Shown: positions 6,450 through 9,535 of the stretch, piece by piece
Layout of the letters: each line of letters starts with the position of its first letter
Position numbering within the stretch: the stretch's first letter is position 1
Notes under the pieces: generated by a model
What the model was told of the DNA's origin: nothing
Seen by the model: the letters and a program-made list of their open reading frames with translations, nothing else
The model's database searches: none
Assembly: GCA_964568795.1 (NCBI GenBank)
Contig: CAZMRQ010000045.1
Span: forward strand, 1 to 9,535
DNA length: 9,535 nt
DNA from: CAZMRQ01 sp964568795
Lineage (GTDB): Bacteria; Pseudomonadota; Gammaproteobacteria; Comchoanobacterales; Comchoanobacteraceae
Reading direction: 5' to 3'
Program-made: the position numbers and the translations under genes

Positions 6450-7259
6450 ATGTTCAAAAAAATTCACATTGTCAAAAAACCTGAAACCACCGCTCATGCT
6501 GCACGCATTAAGCTCACTGAGAAGTTAATTCGTGCGAGCTGTGAAAAAGCTTCAGTAGGCATTACTAACTGCATTAAAGAAGCTGACCTAATCATCGTTA
6601 TTGGCGGTGATGGAACAATGCTCAGAACAGCCCAACTAGCTATCGAGCACAAAAAACCACTTGCTGGTGTATTTGTTGGCAAACTAGGATTTTTAACAAG
6701 TTACTCTATTGAAAGAGAAGAGGATTTTCAAGATTTGCTTGCTGGAAAATACAAAAAAACATCCAATCACCCCTTGCACATCACTTGCGGTTCATTATCT
6801 GCCTTAGCTATCAATGAAATTGTTGTGCATCGCCCACTAGAATGCGGCCTCAACCACCACAAAATTTCTATTGATAACCAAAGCTTCCACATTCAAGCCG
6901 ATGGCATTATTATTTCCTCATCAATAGGTTCATCCGCCTACAACCTCTCAAATGGGGGGCCATTAATCCACCCAGGCTTAGCATGCATGTGCCTTACAGC
7001 CATTTCACCCCACAGTCTGAATGTCAGACCCATTGCCCTGTCAGAAAAAAGTCATTGCCATATAATCAGCCATACCCGCAATGTAATTTTCATTGATGGT
7101 CATGACACTACTCTGCCTTCTAGCCAGCCCATCGAAGTTAAAGTTTCAGAAAAGACTTTAACTATTTTGCACCCCAGCTCATACAGCTATGCTAAACGTG
7201 TCATTGATAAACTGCATTGGACAAAAAGCAACATAGACTCTCCACGCGACCTCTCATGA
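6450..7259 (+). CDS. nadK: NAD kinase
   Basis: This cytosolic enzyme phosphorylates NAD+ with ATP to give NADP+. The product is 269 residues, close to the usual 270-300. It shows the GGDGT motif (52-56) with catalytic D54, the NE pair of the second motif in INEIVVHRP (121-129; N122 and E123), the glycine-rich ADGIIISSSIGSSAY (150-164) and ISPHSLNVRPI (185-195). The usual TPTGSTAY is changed here to SSIGSSAY, and the usual G-x-N before GxLGFLT is GVFVGKLGFLT, so the enzyme is somewhat divergent though its core residues remain. No Shine-Dalgarno site precedes ATG 6450, where an inverted repeat sits instead. Its stop overlaps the recN start as ATGA, and it lies 26 bases after the MFS gene, so it is probably part of the same operon. 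A nadK-recN pair is common in gammaproteobacteria. Confidence 0.95.
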   Translation: MFKKIHIVKKPETTAHAARIKLTEKLIRASCEKASVGITNCIKEADLIIVIGGDGTMLRTAQLAIEHKKPLAGVFVGKLGFLTSYSIEREEDFQDLLAGKYKKTSNHPLHITCGSLSALAINEIVVHRPLECGLNHHKISIDNQSFHIQADGIIISSSIGSSAYNLSNGGPLIHPGLACMCLTAISPHSLNVRPIALSEKSHCHIISHTRNVIFIDGHDTTLPSSQPIEVKVSEKTLTILHPSSYSYAKRVIDKLHWTKSNIDSPRDLS

Positions 7260-8908
7260 GCATACAGCTAACGTCAATCCAGACATTTTCCTGGGGAATT
7301 TTGAAGGATACTGTATTAGACCTTCATAATGGTATGACAGCTGTTATTGGTGAGACTGGCTCAGGGAAATCAATGCTTTTACAGGCCCTTCTCTTTGGTC
7401 TGGGAGCTATGAGAGGAGATAAGAAGTGGCTAGCTGAAAATGCCGAATACTGTGAAGTAAGGCTGTGTTTGTATCATGTATCAGGCCCTTTGCCTGAATG
7501 GCTAGCAAATCCTGAAGAACAAGATGGCCAAATACACATATCGAGAAGATTTCATAGCCAAGGACGTCACCGTATCGAATGCCAAGGACAGCTCATTAGT
7601 CTCAAGCAGCTCACTCAACTAACACAAGACTCTTTTCAAATAGCCTGTCAGCACGGTCCTCTCAAACTAAAAGACCCTGATTACTTGCTACACTATCTTG
7701 ACAGTTGGTTAACTGAAAACGACATTCACCCTGTGCGCAAAGCTTACCAAAAATACAGTTCTGCACAACAAAACCTGATACTGGCACAACAAGATATCTG
7801 CCTTGATTTTGATTTATCACGCCTTAGAGAAGTTTGCAATGACTTAACTTCTGTGATTGAGCAATGTGGCGAAGTGCCCTTTCATGAAATCGAATCTCAG
7901 CATCAAAAAGCACAGTCACAAAAAGATGCCCAGCACGCATTGTGTCTCATTCAAAAGACCATGGACAGTGAACAAGGCATGCATCAACAAATTATGCAAA
8001 TACAGAAACAGCTCGCCCATTTTCCTGCTGATGAAACGCTTGAATCTCAGCTGTCTGATCTGTCAGAAAGCATCAATCAATTTAGTCAAACTGTTGCAGA
8101 AAAGCTCCACCACTCTGATGATCAAACTGACCACAGCACACTGATCAAAGAGATGAACAAGGTCTGCAAAAAGCACCAGATCATGCCGGAAGACTGTGCA
8201 GAAAAACTGGAAAAATCAAAAATAAGAATAGAGCGACATCAGCAAGCGTTGGCAAATATCCCAATACTTAAAAATGAACTCGCGCAGGCACAAGATGAAT
8301 ACAGCCTTGTAGCTTCTCAACTTACCCAAAAAAGACAATCGGTGTGTCAAACTATCACAGCACAATGTCAAAAACATTTGTCTTTAATTGGAATGCCGCA
8401 TGCCAAATTAACCTGGAATGTGCAAGAAAAACGTGCTTTGACAGCACATGGAGTTGATCAAATCACCATTGCCTACTATGCCAATCAGGCAGAGCAATCT
8501 CATGATCTTCACCTCATTGCTTCTGGCGGAGAGCTTTCTCGAATTTTCATGATGTTGCAAGTCATACAGCCGAACCAAGATAATGTGACATATCTTTTTG
8601 ATGAAATCGACTCAGGGATCTCTGGAGCAGTAGCTGATCAAATCGGCCAATATCTTGTTAAGCTTATGAAGAATCACCACATCATCCTGATTAGTCATCT
8701 TCCACAAGTCGCCTGTTTCGCAGATCAGCTGCTCTACATTCAGAAAAAATCGACCACTCATACAACCACCAGTACAGTCACTGCTATATCATCTGAGAAA
8801 ACCAGTCAGGCACTAAGCCGACTTCTCAGCGCTTCAGATGAAAAAACTGCGCTCGAGCATGCTCAAGCATTGCATCAACAAGCTTGTGCCTATAAAAATT
8901 TAAACTAA
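7256..8908 (+). CDS. recN: DNA repair protein RecN
   Basis: RecN is an SMC-like ATPase that binds DNA ends and supports recombinational repair of double-strand breaks. The 550-residue product has the family's usual length. The N-terminal head has Walker A GETGSGKS (32-39). A long helical region, consistent with the coiled coil, fills the middle. The C-terminal head has the ABC signature SGGELSR (423-429), Walker B LFDEIDSGISG with D449 and E450, and the H-loop SHLPQVA with H481. The first head is divergent: the family's IHGQHAHQ becomes ACQHGPLKL, and the normally conserved block after Walker A is shortened. ATG 7256 overlaps the nadK stop (ATGA), giving coupled translation; upstream in-frame starts inside nadK would add an unlike extension. 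No SOS box was seen directly before the gene, as expected if it is transcribed with nadK. Confidence 0.95.
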   Translation: MSIQLTSIQTFSWGILKDTVLDLHNGMTAVIGETGSGKSMLLQALLFGLGAMRGDKKWLAENAEYCEVRLCLYHVSGPLPEWLANPEEQDGQIHISRRFHSQGRHRIECQGQLISLKQLTQLTQDSFQIACQHGPLKLKDPDYLLHYLDSWLTENDIHPVRKAYQKYSSAQQNLILAQQDICLDFDLSRLREVCNDLTSVIEQCGEVPFHEIESQHQKAQSQKDAQHALCLIQKTMDSEQGMHQQIMQIQKQLAHFPADETLESQLSDLSESINQFSQTVAEKLHHSDDQTDHSTLIKEMNKVCKKHQIMPEDCAEKLEKSKIRIERHQQALANIPILKNELAQAQDEYSLVASQLTQKRQSVCQTITAQCQKHLSLIGMPHAKLTWNVQEKRALTAHGVDQITIAYYANQAEQSHDLHLIASGGELSRIFMMLQVIQPNQDNVTYLFDEIDSGISGAVADQIGQYLVKLMKNHHIILISHLPQVACFADQLLYIQKKSTTHTTTSTVTAISSEKTSQALSRLLSASDEKTALEHAQALHQQACAYKNLN

Positions 8909-8909
8909 T

Positions 8910-8936
8910 AGAAAAGGCGCCTACAGCGCCTTCTCT
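8910..8936. terminator. Bidirectional hairpin terminator between recN and icmD
   Basis: The arms at 8910-8920 and 8926-8936 pair as AGA-A-AAGGCGC with GCGCCTT-C-TCT, ten base pairs with one mismatch around a 5-base loop CTACA. The GC-rich core lies just past the recN stop and 23 bases past the icmD stop on the other strand. Flanking A-runs on one side and T/C on the other give short, weak U-tracts. Its position between convergent genes fits a shared terminator. Confidence 0.8.
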
Positions 8937-8958
8937 AATGATAGATTGATCTCTTAAT

Positions 8959-9402
8959 TTATTGAGAGCCTCCTCCTCCTGGAAGGCCTGCAACACCACC
9001 CCCTTCAAAGCCACCAGCATCTTTCTTACTATCTGCTGCCTTTCCAAAGATAGTCTCGCCGAGAGGCTTGTACATAGCTGGCAGAAATATCAATGCTGCA
9101 GACACTGCTAACAATGTAAATGGAGCACCAATAGGGATTTGCGTAGGATTATCTTTGTGCTGCTTAAATTTAAAAATAGCCGCAACACCAAAGCCAATAC
9201 CTGCAACATAAGCAGTACCTATCATAAGGTTACCGATTCCTTCATAAGATTTTGTCACGTTCTGTGCCAACGCACCGATGCCTGTAGCTCCACCACTTCC
9301 GCCTGCATCAGCAGCAAAGACTAGATCTACCAAGAATAGCATTAAAATAATTGTGATCGGTTTAGCAGACTGTTTAATAAACTTTTTAACATCCATGCTC
9401 AT
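8959..9402 (-). CDS. icmD: IcmD/DotP-like type IVB secretion system protein
   Basis: The 147-residue product starts with a basic segment and hydrophobic helix ending VFA-ADA (cleavage expected after A30), a likely signal peptide. Two further hydrophobic segments lie at about 58-76 and 91-109. The segment FKFKQHKDNPTQIPIG (77-92) is the hallmark of IcmD (DotP) of Legionella and Coxiella, homologous to TraR of IncI plasmids. IcmD is a small inner-membrane component needed for Dot/Icm effector delivery. The C-terminus from 130 is Gly-rich and disordered, longer than the roughly 132-residue Legionella protein. GGAG 7 bases before ATG 9402 fixes the start over ATG 9396. In Legionella the gene sits in icmG-C-D-J-B; here the next gene downstream is the convergent recN, so it stands apart from icmJ. 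A conjugative plasmid TraR homologue is a less likely alternative. Confidence 0.88.
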   Translation of the reverse strand: MSMDVKKFIKQSAKPITIILMLFLVDLVFAADAGGSGGATGIGALAQNVTKSYEGIGNLMIGTAYVAGIGFGVAAIFKFKQHKDNPTQIPIGAPFTLLAVSAALIFLPAMYKPLGETIFGKAADSKKDAGGFEGGGVAGLPGGGGSQ

Positions 9403-9409
9403 GATTTAG

Positions 9410-9413
9410 CTCC
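9410..9413 (-). promoter_or_regulatory. Ribosome binding site of icmD
   Basis: On the minus strand GGAG (9413-9410) lies 7 bases before the ATG at 9402-9400. This supports that start over the in-frame ATG two codons later. Confidence 0.6.
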
Positions 9414-9433
9414 ATAACTACTATATTAATCTC

Positions 9434-9462
9434 ATTATAAAACAAAAAAACCTCCATGTCTA
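9434..9462 (-). promoter_or_regulatory. Near-consensus sigma-70 promoter for icmD
   Basis: On the minus strand TAGACA (9462-9457; five of six bases match TTGACA) and a perfect TATAAT (9439-9434) are separated by exactly 17 bases. Transcription would start near 9427, giving a leader of about 25 bases with the GGAG site. This is the strongest promoter in the window and suggests that icmD is transcribed on its own. Confidence 0.72.
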
Positions 9463-9520
9463 GCACTAGTCTTGTCCAATGCAAGATGAGCCTGAAGGGC
9501 CCTCAAAAAGAGCCATGGAG
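9452..9520. repeat. Nested symmetrical elements upstream of icmD
   Basis: CTCCATG (9452-9458) and CATGGAG (9514-9520) form a 7-bp inverted pair. Between them lie TCTTG/CAAGA (9470-9474 and 9482-9486, 7-base loop) and the palindrome AGGGCCCT (9496-9503). The outer left arm overlaps the icmD -35 region. This may be an operator, the end of an upstream transcript or chance; the window stops at 9535, so the context is missing. Confidence 0.35.
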
Positions 9521-9535
9521 TCAATAGTCGTTCAT

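Noticed and set aside
9435..9533. Minus-strand frame open for 32 codons from the right edge to a TAA at 9437-9435, possibly the end of icmC
   Set aside because: The translated stretch shows no recognisable IcmC or other family feature, and its stop codon falls inside the icmD -10 box. It is too short to support as a gene without the sequence to the right.
1..9535. CRISPR array, tRNA, rRNA, insertion sequence or prophage genes
   Set aside because: No regularly spaced repeats, tRNA-like folds, transposase or phage motifs were seen on either strand.

Overview
The window reads as an AT-rich chromosomal segment from a gammaproteobacterium, most probably a host-associated Legionellales or Coxiella-like lineage. 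The main clue is a gene at the right end whose product carries the IcmD/DotP signature of the Dot/Icm type IVB secretion system. Housekeeping genes (hemE, nadK, recN) of gammaproteobacterial type fill most of the rest. I cannot name the genus from sequence alone.

Layout from left to right. Positions 1-107 hold the 5' end of an unrecognised minus-strand gene with a good promoter at 128-156. Positions 312-1013 encode a seven-helix membrane protein. Its helix pattern and several residues match microbial rhodopsins as I recall them, but the retinal-binding lysine of helix G is absent and a lysine sits at the helix C proton-acceptor site. Positions 1084-2268 encode an aromatic amino acid permease-family transporter on the same strand. 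A 427-base gap (2269-2695) follows, containing tandem 9-mers and palindromes. Then come hemE (2696-3697), a 58-residue CHCC zinc-finger protein (3745-3921), two tandem paralogous MFS transporters (3918-5180 and 5167-6423), nadK (6450-7259) and recN (7256-8908). From the zinc-finger gene onward, reading frames overlap or nearly touch, which suggests one transcription unit. A strong hairpin at 8910-8936 separates recN from the convergent icmD/dotP-like gene (8959-9402, minus), which has its own near-consensus promoter at 9434-9462.

Functionally the centre is ordinary metabolism and repair: haem synthesis, NADP supply, recombinational repair and nutrient or metabolite transport. The two points of most interest are the lysine-less rhodopsin-like protein next to an amino acid permease, and the stand-alone icmD/dotP gene not followed by icmJ. 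All family assignments come from motif recognition by eye; no database search was possible.
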